Shown here: piece after piece, positions 1-9,305 of the stretch
How the letters are laid out: each line of letters begins with the position of its first letter
Position numbering within the stretch: position 1 is the first letter of the stretch
Origin: Thalassobacillus cyri
Lineage (GTDB): Bacteria > Bacillota > Bacilli > Bacillales > Halobacillaceae
Assembly (NCBI RefSeq): GCF_900107755.1
Contig: NZ_FNQR01000002.1
Coordinates: 124,001 to 188,000, forward strand
Direction of reading: 5' to 3'
Length of the DNA stretch: 64,000 nt
Notes under the pieces: model-generated
What the model saw: the letters and a program-made list of their open reading frames with translations, nothing else
Databases searched by the model: none
Told to the model about the DNA's origin: nothing
Translations under genes and position numbers: made by a program

Positions 1-905
1 TTCTTGAATCTGCGAGCAAGACTTGGGATAACGAAGAACCCTACACAGCTTGCCAGACTGATAATACCGAAAATGGACATAAGGGAAGCGTTTCCAAGAT
101 TATAAGTAAAAAAGAATACATTCAATGCTTGTGTGATATTCATGAACACATTACAGAAAAAGACGACAAGGATAGCAAACATCGGTTTATTGGCACGGAC
201 AGCCCGGACTGCATCGGATAATTTCACTTTGGTTTTCGGCGGCTTCACTCGTTCTTCCGTATTTTTGAAACCGTTAAGCATGACCGGAAGTGCAAAAGCC
301 ATTAAAATTACCGTAGCCCAGAAATAACCTTTCCCTTGATCTCCCTGTCCAATCCACTCCGCCAGAGGAATGAACACAACTGGAGATAAACCAATCCCGG
401 CAAATACCCCCATATTGGCAAAAGTGATCAGCTTCGTACGTTCCTGGGCATCCTGGCTCATAACTGTCGATAAAGACCAGTATGGAACATCAGAAACCGT
501 ATAAATCATACCCCACAGAATGTACGTACCTCCGGCAAACAAAATCTTAGCTGTCGGGCTCAACCCATCAAGAGGTAAGAAACAAATGATCGTAATGATC
601 ACGATGAAAAAGGGCATGTATTTTAAATAAGGACGGAATTTTCCGTGCTTGGAATGCAGCGTATCCATCACGGATGCCATCATCGGATCATTGACTGCAT
701 CCCACGTCCGTGCAATCAGAAAGATCATACTAGCTGCAGCAGCTGAAATTCCTAAAATATCTGTGTAGAAAAACAAAATATAAGAACCGACTAGGCCGAA
801 GCTGATACACTGACCAAAACCGTAACCAAAATAAGAGGCGAATTCCTTCGTTGTAATATTCTCACGCTTTTCCACTTCATTTAACTCCATTTGTTTTGCT
901 TCCAT
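1..905 (-). CDS. GPH-family sugar:cation symporter (MelB-like), 3' end outside window
   Basis: The reading frame opens at an ATG at 905 (MEAKQMELNEVEKREN) behind a cgaggagg ribosome site and stays open to the window edge, so the C-terminus is missing. The protein is strongly hydrophobic, with about eight membrane segments in the visible 300 residues. The stretch ILFFYTDILGISAAAA followed by a short loop with WDAVNDPMMASVMD is typical of the glycoside-pentoside-hexuronide symporters (MelB, YicJ, XynB-like), which couple sugar entry to Na+ or H+. It follows the GH2 glycosidase gene by 18 nt on the same strand, so the two probably form an operon in which it imports the glycoside that the hydrolase cleaves. 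Substrate is inferred from the galactose genes next door. Confidence 0.85.
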   Translation of the reverse strand, partial: MEAKQMELNEVEKRENITTKEFASYFGYGFGQCISFGLVGSYILFFYTDILGISAAAASMIFLIARTWDAVNDPMMASVMDTLHSKHGKFRPYLKYMPFFIVIITIICFLPLDGLSPTAKILFAGGTYILWGMIYTVSDVPYWSLSTVMSQDAQERTKLITFANMGVFAGIGLSPVVFIPLAEWIGQGDQGKGYFWATVILMAFALPVMLNGFKNTEERVKPPKTKVKLSDAVRAVRANKPMFAILVVFFCNVFMNITQALNVFFFTYNLGNASLMSIFGIISLASCVGFFVIPSLARRFK

Positions 906-923
906 ACTTTTTCCTCCTCGTAA

Positions 924-2723
924 TTATTCAAAAACGAAGCCGTTGGACTGTTGTGTCATAATATCTTTTATTTGTTTCGGATCGAACTTATATTCATGGT
1001 CATGATCCAATAAACCATTCACTTCCTGCTCGATATCCGTTAACTGTGTATAACAAAAACCTTGGATGTAAGACGTTTCTGTAATTACATTCGTTAATTT
1101 TTCTAATCGATCAAGAACTTCTTCTGGTGATTCCGGCCTTGTGCCATATCCCCAGTCCTTATTTTCAAAAGAACCGTAAGCAATTCCGCCGTACTCACTG
1201 ATGATTACCGGTTCTCCGCGGTAATGATAGCCTTGCGCGTAGTTTTGTTTACAGCTCGTCTTGGAGGGACTGCCGTTCACAAATGCCGCTTTTTCTTTAT
1301 AGCTGTCTTTCATCGAATTTGCATCCGAGTTGTAATCGTGGACCGTTAATATGTCTGTCACCGTATGTTCCCAACCATCATTCCCGACGACGAGCCTTGT
1401 GGGATCGAAAGCTTTTGCCTGGTAGTATAAAGCGTTTACGAAGTATTGCTGATCGATGCGATGATAGATTTCATTCACGCCCCATGATTCGTTCATCAAT
1501 GTGTAAATGATGACGGAAGGATGGTTATAATGCTTATCAATCATTTTTCGCGACTCATCCAGCATCCGTGACATCGATGTATTAGAAAATAGGAAACTGC
1601 TCGGCATCTCCGCCCACATAACAAGGCCCAATTTGTCACATAAATACATGTATCGTCGGTCGGCAATCGTCTGGTGGCGACGGACGCCGTTAAAGCCCAT
1701 TTCTTTCACTTTCGTCAAGTCCGCTTCCATTTGTTCGTACGAAGCGGTCATTAGTGAGCCAGGATAGTAGCCTTGATCCAGGATAAGTTTCTGGTAAAAA
1801 CTTTCCCGGTTTAACAGGATGCGATCGCCTTTGGCTTCAATGCTTCTCATACCGAAATAGCTTTCGACTTGGTCGTAGGTTTTTGTCTTATCTTTGACCG
1901 TAAAACGAATATCATAAAGGTCAGGTGTATCAGGCGACCAGTAAAATACACGAAAATCCGCCTGGTCCGATTGGACATCCATCGTTAAGTCGACCGAATG
2001 CTGATTAGCTTTCACCCATATCCCGGAAGTTGTGATCCAGTCTCCCTTAAAAGAAACTTCCGCCTCCAGGTAAACCGGCTGCTTATGGCCCTGGATATTG
2101 CCCTGGACGTGAAGGGAGGAGTCCCCGATCCTGGGGGTCATTTTCAACTTATCCAAATGTACCGGTGATACTTCCTCCATCCAGACGGACTGCCAAATTC
2201 CTGTCGTCCTCGAGTACCAGCAAAGGAAATTATCCGACTTCCACGATTGTTTTCCGACCGGCTGTTCCACACTGTTCTCGTCCTCGACTCTGACAGTAAT
2301 CGTGTTTTCTCCTTCTATCAGGTACGGATTGATAACGAAATGGAACGGCGTGTGACCGCCTTCATTTTCTCCGACGAGCTGGCCATTCACCCATACTTTG
2401 GTGAAATAATCGACTGCTTCGAAATGAAGGTGAAGAGCGTTTTCTGTAGGCTTCCATTCGAAAGCCTTTTCATACCAGAGGATATGGTGCTGCTCTTTAT
2501 CATCTGCTTCCGATTTGTCCGTCTGATAAGCATAAGGGACCTGTATTTCTTTTGTCAGTAAGCCTCCTTTGAACCAGCCTTCTTTTTCTCCGCAATTGTC
2601 ATCATCAAATTGAAACGCCCATGTTCCATTCAGGTCAATCCAATTATTACGGCGGAGTTGGGGTCTTGGATAATCCGTGGTGTAACTATCTTTTTGCTTA
2701 GGCAAGGATTTTGTACCAATCAT
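924..2723 (-). CDS. Glycoside hydrolase family 2 (beta-galactosidase/beta-glucuronidase type)
   Basis: About 599 residues from the ATG at 2723, chosen because aaggtgg lies 8 nt upstream; the frame runs 19 codons further up without a ribosome site. The N-terminal sugar-binding jelly roll is followed by an Ig-like sandwich and a TIM barrel. The acid/base Glu lies in LMNESWG (about residue 412) and the nucleophile in VIISEYGGI (about 510). The length matches glucuronidase-like GH2 enzymes, not the 1000-residue LacZ. There is no signal peptide, so it acts in the cytoplasm on an imported glycoside. It is cotranscribed with the symporter downstream. With the Leloir genes just upstream, a beta-galactosidase role is the likeliest, but specificity cannot be read from the sequence. 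Confidence 0.88.
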   Translation of the reverse strand: MIGTKSLPKQKDSYTTDYPRPQLRRNNWIDLNGTWAFQFDDDNCGEKEGWFKGGLLTKEIQVPYAYQTDKSEADDKEQHHILWYEKAFEWKPTENALHLHFEAVDYFTKVWVNGQLVGENEGGHTPFHFVINPYLIEGENTITVRVEDENSVEQPVGKQSWKSDNFLCWYSRTTGIWQSVWMEEVSPVHLDKLKMTPRIGDSSLHVQGNIQGHKQPVYLEAEVSFKGDWITTSGIWVKANQHSVDLTMDVQSDQADFRVFYWSPDTPDLYDIRFTVKDKTKTYDQVESYFGMRSIEAKGDRILLNRESFYQKLILDQGYYPGSLMTASYEQMEADLTKVKEMGFNGVRRHQTIADRRYMYLCDKLGLVMWAEMPSSFLFSNTSMSRMLDESRKMIDKHYNHPSVIIYTLMNESWGVNEIYHRIDQQYFVNALYYQAKAFDPTRLVVGNDGWEHTVTDILTVHDYNSDANSMKDSYKEKAAFVNGSPSKTSCKQNYAQGYHYRGEPVIISEYGGIAYGSFENKDWGYGTRPESPEEVLDRLEKLTNVITETSYIQGFCYTQLTDIEQEVNGLLDHDHEYKFDPKQIKDIMTQQSNGFVFE

Positions 2724-2902
2724 TGTTCTTTCCACCTTTTTTATTACATGATTTCCAGTGATTAAAACAGTTAATTCCAAATTAAGAAAGGGTTTTCATT
2801 AATTTATGCATCTATTATTACATAATTTTATATTTCATTACAAGTTATTTAGTGATAAAATTTTTAAAAAATTTCTGTAAATATCGTAACTTAAAAAAGT
2901 AC

Positions 2903-2934
2903 ACAAAAAAGAGGGGAGATGTTACTCCCCTCCG
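2903..2934 (-). terminator. Intrinsic terminator after galT
   Basis: Read on the minus strand, a GGAGGGGAG / CTCCCCTC stem with a 6-nt loop is followed by a run of T. It closes the M24-galK-galE-galT unit and separates it from the GH2-symporter unit. Confidence 0.85.
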
Positions 2935-2952
2935 AACAATATACCAATTTAT

Positions 2953-4476
2953 TTAACGGCCGACTTCCTCTATGAAGCGCTGGAAACCTTTTCTTCCCGC
3001 TTCTGTCCGTTTGAAGACACCCGCATGTTCAAGTACTGTTGAAAAGCGCTTGCCTATCTCTTCCTTCAGTAATGCATTCGCCTGTTCTTGCGTTTCGACC
3101 TGACGTCCTTTGCGTATTTGTTTCGCCCATACAGCGTGCTTGGCTGTAGCATCACTCTTCAGGGCCGCTCCATCAAGCTCATTTTTGACCATATAGCTTG
3201 CGAGTTCTTCCATTTCATAGATGAGACGTCCCGGAAGGACCGCAAGACCCATCACTTCAATCAGGCCGATATTTTCTTTTTTAATGTGATGAACCTCTTC
3301 ATGGGGATGGAAAATGCCAAAGGGATGCTCATGGCTCGTACGATTATTGCGCAGGACAAGATCAAGCTCAAATTTTCCATTCCGGTTTCGGGCGATTGGT
3401 GTAATGGTATTATGTGGCTCTCCATTGGTCTCCGCCAGAACATCAACGGACTCATCTGAATAGAAGCGCCATTTCTGTAAAATCACATCACCCAGTTCGG
3501 TCAGCCGCTTGCGGTTTTCGCCACGGAGACGGAGGACGGACATCGGCCATTGGACGATCCCTGCTTCAATATCCTGGAACCCTTTAAACGTAAACCATTC
3601 CTCGACAGGTGCTTTGGCCATTGGAAATTCATGATATCCTCCCTGGAAATGATCATGGCTCAGAATCGAGCCTCCTACAATCGGAAGGTCGGCATTCGAG
3701 CCGACAAAATAGTGCGGAATTTGCTCGACGAAATGAAGCAGACGGTTAAAGCCATCCTTGGAAATGCTCATCGGTGTGTGTTCGTGTGAAAACACAATCG
3801 CGTGCTCATTGTAATAAATATACGGAGAATACTGAAGGAACCAGTTCTCTCCTGCTAAATCCACCGGGATGATGCGGTGATTGTCACGGGCAGGATGATC
3901 GAGTCTTCCAGCATATCCGACATTCTCTTTACAAAGCAGACACTTCGGATACTTCTCGTCTTTCGTCGCTCTTTTCGCCGCAGCAATCGCCTTCGGATCC
4001 TTTTCCGGTTTCGAAAGATTGATGGTGATTTCAAGGTCACCATACTCTGTCGGACTGAACCATTGCATATTTTTTGAAATCCGATCGGTCCTAATATAAT
4101 GGGAATCCTTACTCATTTGATAAAAGAATTCTGTCGCCGCTTTCGCTCCTTGCTTTTCGAACCTGTGGTAAAAATTCTTGATGACCTCTGATGGTCTGGG
4201 CATAAGACAGTCCATTATCTTTGCATCGAACAGATCTCGTTCTGTAACTGTATCTTGTTCGATAAGACCTTTTTCTATCGCATACGCAAGCATTGGATCT
4301 AAAATCGAAACAGGAGTCTCGGGTATTTTATCCTTTACTTGTGGAGGAATTGTGCCATCCAATTGAAAAAGGTGATAAAGCGAATTCCGGGCATAATCGA
4401 TATCCCACACTGTAATGAACCTTTTCTTGAGACCATATTGAATCAGGTTTTCAATATAATGATAAATCGTTGTCAT
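2953..4476 (-). CDS. galT: UDP-glucose--hexose-1-phosphate uridylyltransferase (Firmicutes-type GalT)
   Basis: 507 residues from the ATG at 4476, which has aaaggaggg 7 nt upstream; the frame stays open for 20 codons further but without a ribosome site. The enzyme exchanges UMP between UDP-glucose and galactose-1-phosphate in the Leloir pathway. Length and sequence (KYPKCLLCKENVGYAGR, the SHDHFQGG histidine motif, HPARDNHR, and a FGIFHPHEEVHHIKKENIGL segment) fit the long GalT class of Firmicutes, not the 350-residue GalT of enterobacteria. The gene starts 13 nt after the galE stop and is last in the galK-galE-galT order, ahead of a terminator. Confidence 0.96.
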   Translation of the reverse strand: MTTIYHYIENLIQYGLKKRFITVWDIDYARNSLYHLFQLDGTIPPQVKDKIPETPVSILDPMLAYAIEKGLIEQDTVTERDLFDAKIMDCLMPRPSEVIKNFYHRFEKQGAKAATEFFYQMSKDSHYIRTDRISKNMQWFSPTEYGDLEITINLSKPEKDPKAIAAAKRATKDEKYPKCLLCKENVGYAGRLDHPARDNHRIIPVDLAGENWFLQYSPYIYYNEHAIVFSHEHTPMSISKDGFNRLLHFVEQIPHYFVGSNADLPIVGGSILSHDHFQGGYHEFPMAKAPVEEWFTFKGFQDIEAGIVQWPMSVLRLRGENRKRLTELGDVILQKWRFYSDESVDVLAETNGEPHNTITPIARNRNGKFELDLVLRNNRTSHEHPFGIFHPHEEVHHIKKENIGLIEVMGLAVLPGRLIYEMEELASYMVKNELDGAALKSDATAKHAVWAKQIRKGRQVETQEQANALLKEEIGKRFSTVLEHAGVFKRTEAGRKGFQRFIEEVGR

Positions 4477-4489
4477 CTGAAACCCTCCT

Positions 4490-5479
4490 TTATTGCTTAT
4501 AACCATCCGGGTTATTCTCGAACCAATCCCAGGCATGCTTCAACATCGTGTCAATATCAGCGTAATAAGGTGTCCAGCCAAGTTCTTTGATCGCTTTTTC
4601 CGAAGAGGCCACAAGCTGAGCCGGATCACCCGCGCGTCTTGGTGCAACCTCTGACGGTATAGGATGTCCAGTCACTCGTCTAGCCGCATCAATAACTTCT
4701 TTGACACTGAAACCCTGACCATTACCAAGATTATAAATGCCGCTTTTACTAGTTTTCTCGAGCATATCAATCGCTAGAAGGTGGGCATCCACAAGGTCAT
4801 TGACGTGGATGTAATCACGGATGCATGTTCCGTCGATCGTCGGATAGTCATCACCGAAAATCATGATTTTTTCGCGTTTTCCTTGAGCTACCTGTAAAAT
4901 GATCGGAATCAGGTGCGTTTCAGGGCGGTGATCCTCTCCGATACGCCCTTCAGGGTCCGCTCCGGCCACATTGAAGTAACGGAGAACCGTGTAACGGATA
5001 TCATGGGCTTTTTCTGCCCACTTCAGCATTTTTTCAATAGCAAGCTTCGTTTCTCCATAAGGATTTTCAGGTTCTGTCCGATCACTCTCCATAATCGGCA
5101 CCTGATCAGGTTCTCCATACACAGCGGCGGTCGATGAGAAGACTATTTGCTTCACCCCATGTTTTGCCATCGCCTTCAGGAGGCAATTGGCTCCGTACAC
5201 ATTGTTGTCGTAGTAAACGAGTGGTTTTTCTACACTTTCACCTACAAGAGAATCTGCCGCAAAATGAATGACAGAAGTGATATCATTCTCTGAGAAGACT
5301 TGATTCAAAAACGCTTCATCTCTCAGGTCACCTTCGTAGAATGACGCCCCTTCAAGCACCGCATCTTTATGTCCTTTTTGCATATTATCGACGACGACAA
5401 CGTTTTCTCCTTTATCCAAAAGCTTAGACACAGCATGACTACCGATGTAACCTGCGCCACCACACACTAATACAGTCAT
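4490..5479 (-). CDS. galE: UDP-glucose 4-epimerase
   Basis: 329 residues, an extended short-chain dehydrogenase. The Rossmann motif GGAGYIGSH is at residues 7-15, and the catalytic Tyr and Lys are at about 141 and 145 (YGETK), with the conserved SSTAAVYG at 115-122. It interconverts UDP-galactose and UDP-glucose using tightly bound NAD. The ATG at 5479 lies 2 nt from the galK stop and has a ggaggagg site inside the end of galK, so translation is likely coupled. It is the middle gene of galKET. Confidence 0.97.
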   Translation of the reverse strand: MTVLVCGGAGYIGSHAVSKLLDKGENVVVVDNMQKGHKDAVLEGASFYEGDLRDEAFLNQVFSENDITSVIHFAADSLVGESVEKPLVYYDNNVYGANCLLKAMAKHGVKQIVFSSTAAVYGEPDQVPIMESDRTEPENPYGETKLAIEKMLKWAEKAHDIRYTVLRYFNVAGADPEGRIGEDHRPETHLIPIILQVAQGKREKIMIFGDDYPTIDGTCIRDYIHVNDLVDAHLLAIDMLEKTSKSGIYNLGNGQGFSVKEVIDAARRVTGHPIPSEVAPRRAGDPAQLVASSEKAIKELGWTPYYADIDTMLKHAWDWFENNPDGYKQ

Positions 5480-5481
5480 TG

Positions 5482-6657
5482 TTAGACCTCCTCCAATCTT
5501 CTAGCACCATTACCTATTTCCACAACGTAGAAATCAGCGGTTAATCCGGTTTCCTTCTTATAAACCCGTCCGACGCGGGCGATAAAATCTTTCACTTGGT
5601 TTTGGTTAACGATATTGATTGTACATCCGCCAAACCCGGCCCCCGTCATTCGGGCACCGATAGCCCCTTCATTCCAGGCAGATTCCACTAGGGTGTCCAG
5701 CTCTTTCCCTGTCACTTCATAATCATCGCGTAGAGAAATGTGGGATTGATTCATTAGCGTTCCAAATCCATCGATATCCCCTTGTCTTAGTTTTTCGTAG
5801 GCTTCCAATGTCCGTTGGTTTTCATAGACCGCATGCTTCGCGCGGCGCTGAACCACCGGATCCTCAATCAAATGTTTATTCTCTTCAAATGCTTCTTTTG
5901 TTAATTCGCCAAGCGTTTGAATGTTAAGTTCCTGATTGAGTTCCTTGACCGCCTGTTCGCACTGGGAACGACGTTCATTATAAGCAGAACCCGCCAAACC
6001 GCGTCGCTTATTCGTGTTAGCGATGATTAACGTATAGTCCTTCAATTCTATGGGCGTTTCTTTGTAATCGAGCGTATCACAATTCAGCAGTAACGCATGG
6101 TCTGCCTTTCCTAATCCAATCGCAAACTGATCCATGATTCCACAATTGACACCGACGAACTCATTTTCAGCTTTTTGAGCCAGCAATACTGCCGTAACCA
6201 TATCCACCGATAGCGAGAAAAGGTCCTTCAAGATTACTGCCGTCACAAGTTCGATCGATGCGGAAGAAGATAAACCAGCACCGTTCGGAATATTGCCGCA
6301 AAAGGCAATATCAACTCCTGAAGAAATGTCCCAACCCGCTTTACGGAAGACATCGATGACCCCTTTAGGATAATTGGCCCAATCGTGGCTTTCGTCATAA
6401 GCTAAGGACTCAAGGTCTGTTTCAATGATGCCCTGATCCTCAAAGTTCATCGAATAAAATCTCAGCTTCTGATCCTCACGTTTGCGTGCGGCCGCATAGG
6501 TCCCTACGCTGAGTGCACAAGGAAACACATGCCCGCCGTTGTAATCCGTATGTTCACCAATTAAGTTGACTCGTCCTGGAGCAAAGAAAAGAGAAGCACC
6601 TTCTTTTCCAAACCGATTCGCGAATGCCTGCAATAATTGTTCCATCGTTCTGTTCAT
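5482..6657 (-). CDS. galK: Galactokinase
   Basis: 391 residues of the GHMP kinase family. The galactokinase signature GRVNLIGEHTDYNGG lies near residues 28-42, the ATP-binding motif IPNGAGLSSSASIEL near 125, and the third GHMP motif TGAGFGGC near 345. It phosphorylates galactose at C1. The start chosen (MNRTMEQ) has only a weak aaagcgggg site; the second Met four codons in is an alternative. The preceding 75-nt gap to the M24-like gene carries two direct copies of TTAATAAA resembling the arms of the palindrome at 7860, so the ROK protein may also bind here. Confidence 0.97.
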   Translation of the reverse strand: MNRTMEQLLQAFANRFGKEGASLFFAPGRVNLIGEHTDYNGGHVFPCALSVGTYAAARKREDQKLRFYSMNFEDQGIIETDLESLAYDESHDWANYPKGVIDVFRKAGWDISSGVDIAFCGNIPNGAGLSSSASIELVTAVILKDLFSLSVDMVTAVLLAQKAENEFVGVNCGIMDQFAIGLGKADHALLLNCDTLDYKETPIELKDYTLIIANTNKRRGLAGSAYNERRSQCEQAVKELNQELNIQTLGELTKEAFEENKHLIEDPVVQRRAKHAVYENQRTLEAYEKLRQGDIDGFGTLMNQSHISLRDDYEVTGKELDTLVESAWNEGAIGARMTGAGFGGCTINIVNQNQVKDFIARVGRVYKKETGLTADFYVVEIGNGARRLEEV

Positions 6658-6732
6658 CCCCGCTTTCTAACTTTATTAATTTGGTTTATTAACTTTGTGG
6701 CATATTATTTTTTTAATAAAATTAAGGGTTAT

Positions 6733-7812
6733 TCATCTAATCAGGATCTTTGGTCTTTTCAAATGCTCCCCATCAATCTCGGTAAATCCGTATTCCCATT
6801 TGTCCGTATCTGTGAGAAATTCTGGTCCATTCTCTGTGACCAGAATCGTATCTTCCGATTTGACTCCAGTCAGCGCCGGGTTCCAGGCGAATACTTGTCC
6901 CGTTTTAATGATTGCTTCCGATGTCGGTGCAGCTAAATATTCACGTGGGTTAAAGCCTGTCAGTCCTCCTTGGTGGAGGAGTTTCCAATCTTCTGGATAG
7001 CCTTCTTTCTCGTATTGTTCGATTCCTTTGTCTATGATCTTCCCTACCCTTGTGCCCGGGAGTGTATGAAGGTTCATGACAGCATCAATGCGTTGCACTT
7101 TTTCTTCATTCACCAACAGTTCTTCAGAGAGTTGACCGAAATGTACCATCCTTGTCACATTGGCGATCAGGCCATGCTTTTCTGCACAAATGACAATCAT
7201 CGCGTGTTTTTCCAGCTTTTTATTAGTAGGAATTGGATGACGATAACGGCGGATCCGTTCATCTGTCGCCACTAGAATGACGTGCGGTTTAATCCCAAGT
7301 GGCAGAACTTTACTTGCAAGCAGTGCTTCGATTTCGTGTTCTGTCTGTCCTTGGAAGATCTCCCTGCATGTTTCCTCAACAGCTTCAGCTGCCTGCTGGC
7401 ACAACGCTCGGTATTTTTCAATTTCTTGTTCATTTAGCACAGAACGTATCTCTATGAGTTCGTCGTCAACAACTTCCCAGTCCTTAAAGGGGGTGTCCGT
7501 AACCATTTCGAGTCCCTCCGTCAGTGCCTCGATTTTTGGGGTGATGTCCACAAACCAATCATCACTGACAACTTCGCAATCGAAAGGAAACAAGGTGACT
7601 TCCTCTTCTGTCAGCCTCGATTCCTCCATTTTCGCAGTAACGAGATAGGCTTTATCCTGCGTGATGATCAGATCAGCGACACCGATCTCTGTCGCACGGA
7701 CAATATGGTTATATCTTCCTTCTGTAACCCAGGAAAAGTTATTTCTTCTTCTTAGCAGGATGCCATCCACTTTCTGTTTTTTTAAAAACTCTCTCAGCTT
7801 ATCTATATTCAT
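6733..7812 (-). CDS. M24 (creatinase/prolidase-fold) protein lacking metal ligands
   Basis: 359 residues with an N-terminal creatinase-like domain (1-125) and a pita-bread M24 domain (130-350). In active M24 metallopeptidases two Asp, one His and two Glu bind the metals. Here the first Asp position is hydrophobic (near residue 207), the second is Asn (N218, in ANVTR), the first Glu is Asn (N311, in AWNPALTG); only a His (H280) and the last Glu (E320) remain. A two-metal peptidase is therefore unlikely; creatinase shows that this fold can work without metal. It heads the gal cluster, 75 nt before galK, behind aaggagg, which suggests a role with sugar or sugar-amine substrates. Function unknown. 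Confidence 0.75.
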   Translation of the reverse strand: MNIDKLREFLKKQKVDGILLRRRNNFSWVTEGRYNHIVRATEIGVADLIITQDKAYLVTAKMEESRLTEEEVTLFPFDCEVVSDDWFVDITPKIEALTEGLEMVTDTPFKDWEVVDDELIEIRSVLNEQEIEKYRALCQQAAEAVEETCREIFQGQTEHEIEALLASKVLPLGIKPHVILVATDERIRRYRHPIPTNKKLEKHAMIVICAEKHGLIANVTRMVHFGQLSEELLVNEEKVQRIDAVMNLHTLPGTRVGKIIDKGIEQYEKEGYPEDWKLLHQGGLTGFNPREYLAAPTSEAIIKTGQVFAWNPALTGVKSEDTILVTENGPEFLTDTDKWEYGFTEIDGEHLKRPKILIR

Positions 7813-7859
7813 CGTCGTTTACCTCCTTCAGTCTCAATCGAATGTCTTTCTATTCACTT

Positions 7860-7880
7860 AGTTAATTAAATTAATTAACT
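7860..7880. promoter_or_regulatory. Palindromic operator, likely for the ROK repressor
   Basis: A 21-bp palindrome with perfect 10-bp arms, AGTTAATTAA and TTAATTAACT, around one central A. It lies between the divergent M24-gal and ROK genes and resembles XylR-type operators (arms AGTTT...AAACT). A TATACT that could be the -10 of the ROK gene lies just downstream at 7888-7893, so binding would cover its -35 region and could give autoregulation. Confidence 0.7.
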
Positions 7881-7980
7881 TTTATGTTATACTAGTAGTA
7901 ACAAATATTCAATATCATCTTTGTATTTTATAAAAAGATTTAATAGAAACTATTTAGGGCAATGTTGGAGGAATAAGACG

Positions 7981-9192
7981 ATGACAATGAACTATAACCG
8001 GGGCAGTTTTCAAATGATGAAATCGATGAATCGGTCCATCATTTTGAATATGATCCGTGAAGATGGTCCGATATCCAGAGCGGATATCGCAAAGAAAACA
8101 AAGCTGACACCCCCGACCGTTAGTAAGATAGTCAAGGAACTGATTGATACGCACTATGTCATTGAAACGACACAAGGGGCATCAAAAGGAGGCAGGAAAC
8201 CTACTCTCTTAGCAATCAATGCTGACGAGTTCTTCTCGTTGGGAATTGATGTAGGGGCTTACCAAATGAAGTTTGTGGTTACGAACTTATTTGGAGAAAT
8301 AAAGGACAAGGTTACGCTGTCGATTCAGCCTCATCCTGCACAGGAAGATATTCTTGAAACGATGAAAGAAGGAATTCATCAACTGATTACATCCGGTAAA
8401 AATGATCCGGATAAGTTCTTGGGTATAGGGGTTGGAATGCATGGAATTGTCGATCCTCAGTCGGGGACATCTCTATTCGCTCCTTCCTTCAATCTATATA
8501 ACATCCCGATTAAAGAAACGTTGGAAGCCGAATTCGATATGATTGTAAAAGTGGAAAACGACGCACGGACGATGACGCTTGGAGAATATTGGTTCGGACA
8601 CGGAAATGATGCGGATACTCTGGTAGGAGTCAATGTTGGAAGCGGAATAGGCGCAGGGATAATGGTCAATGGACGATTGTTCCATGGCGAGGATCGCCTT
8701 GCCGGTGAGATTGGCCACATGACCATCGATCTTTCTGGACCGAAATGCACGTGCGGCAATTACGGCTGCTTGCAAACTTTAGCAGCAGGACCAGCTATAA
8801 CAGCACGTGCGGCCAAGGAAATGAAAGCAGGCAGAACTTCTGTCATACGAGAACTTGTAAATGACGATTTTGATAAAATCAATGGAGAAATCATTTATAA
8901 AGCTGCTTGCCAAGGGGATGAGTTCGGCACTGAACTTCTCAACCAGGCAGGGAGGTACCTCGGCATTGGACTTACAAACCTGATTCACACAATGAACCCG
9001 AAGCGTATCATTATCGGTGGAGGGGTTTCGAAGGCTGAACATTTTCTTATGGAGGGGATTGAAGAAACAATTCAAATGCGTGGATTGACAGATAAAGCAA
9101 AAGAAACCTCGATTGTTCTATCAAAATTGGGGGAACATGCTTCAGCGATAGGGGCATGTGTGCTTGTTTTAGAAGAGGTTTTTGTACGGTAA
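7981..9192 (+). CDS. ROK-family transcriptional repressor (XylR/NagC-like)
   Basis: 403 residues from the ATG at 7981, behind ttggagg with 8-nt spacing; 20 upstream codons are open but have no site. An N-terminal winged helix (about residues 15-70, SRADIAKKTKLTPPTVSKIV) precedes a ROK sugar-kinase-like domain with GIGVGMHGIVDP, VNVGSGIGAGI and the zinc motif CTCGNYGC. The usual CxCGxxGCxE ends in Gln here. Proteins of this kind repress sugar operons until the sugar binds. It is divergent from the M24-galKET cluster with a palindrome in between, so control of galactose use is the natural inference. Confidence 0.88.
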   Translation: MTMNYNRGSFQMMKSMNRSIILNMIREDGPISRADIAKKTKLTPPTVSKIVKELIDTHYVIETTQGASKGGRKPTLLAINADEFFSLGIDVGAYQMKFVVTNLFGEIKDKVTLSIQPHPAQEDILETMKEGIHQLITSGKNDPDKFLGIGVGMHGIVDPQSGTSLFAPSFNLYNIPIKETLEAEFDMIVKVENDARTMTLGEYWFGHGNDADTLVGVNVGSGIGAGIMVNGRLFHGEDRLAGEIGHMTIDLSGPKCTCGNYGCLQTLAAGPAITARAAKEMKAGRTSVIRELVNDDFDKINGEIIYKAACQGDEFGTELLNQAGRYLGIGLTNLIHTMNPKRIIIGGGVSKAEHFLMEGIEETIQMRGLTDKAKETSIVLSKLGEHASAIGACVLVLEEVFVR

Positions 9193-9305
9193 GTATATGG
9201 GGCTTATCATATAAAAAAGGTGTTTTAGAATCATATAGCCATAGCTAGTGAAGAATTTTTGTCATTTGTTTCGGAAAAAGTGATACAAAGATTGGAGGTA
9301 AGAAG

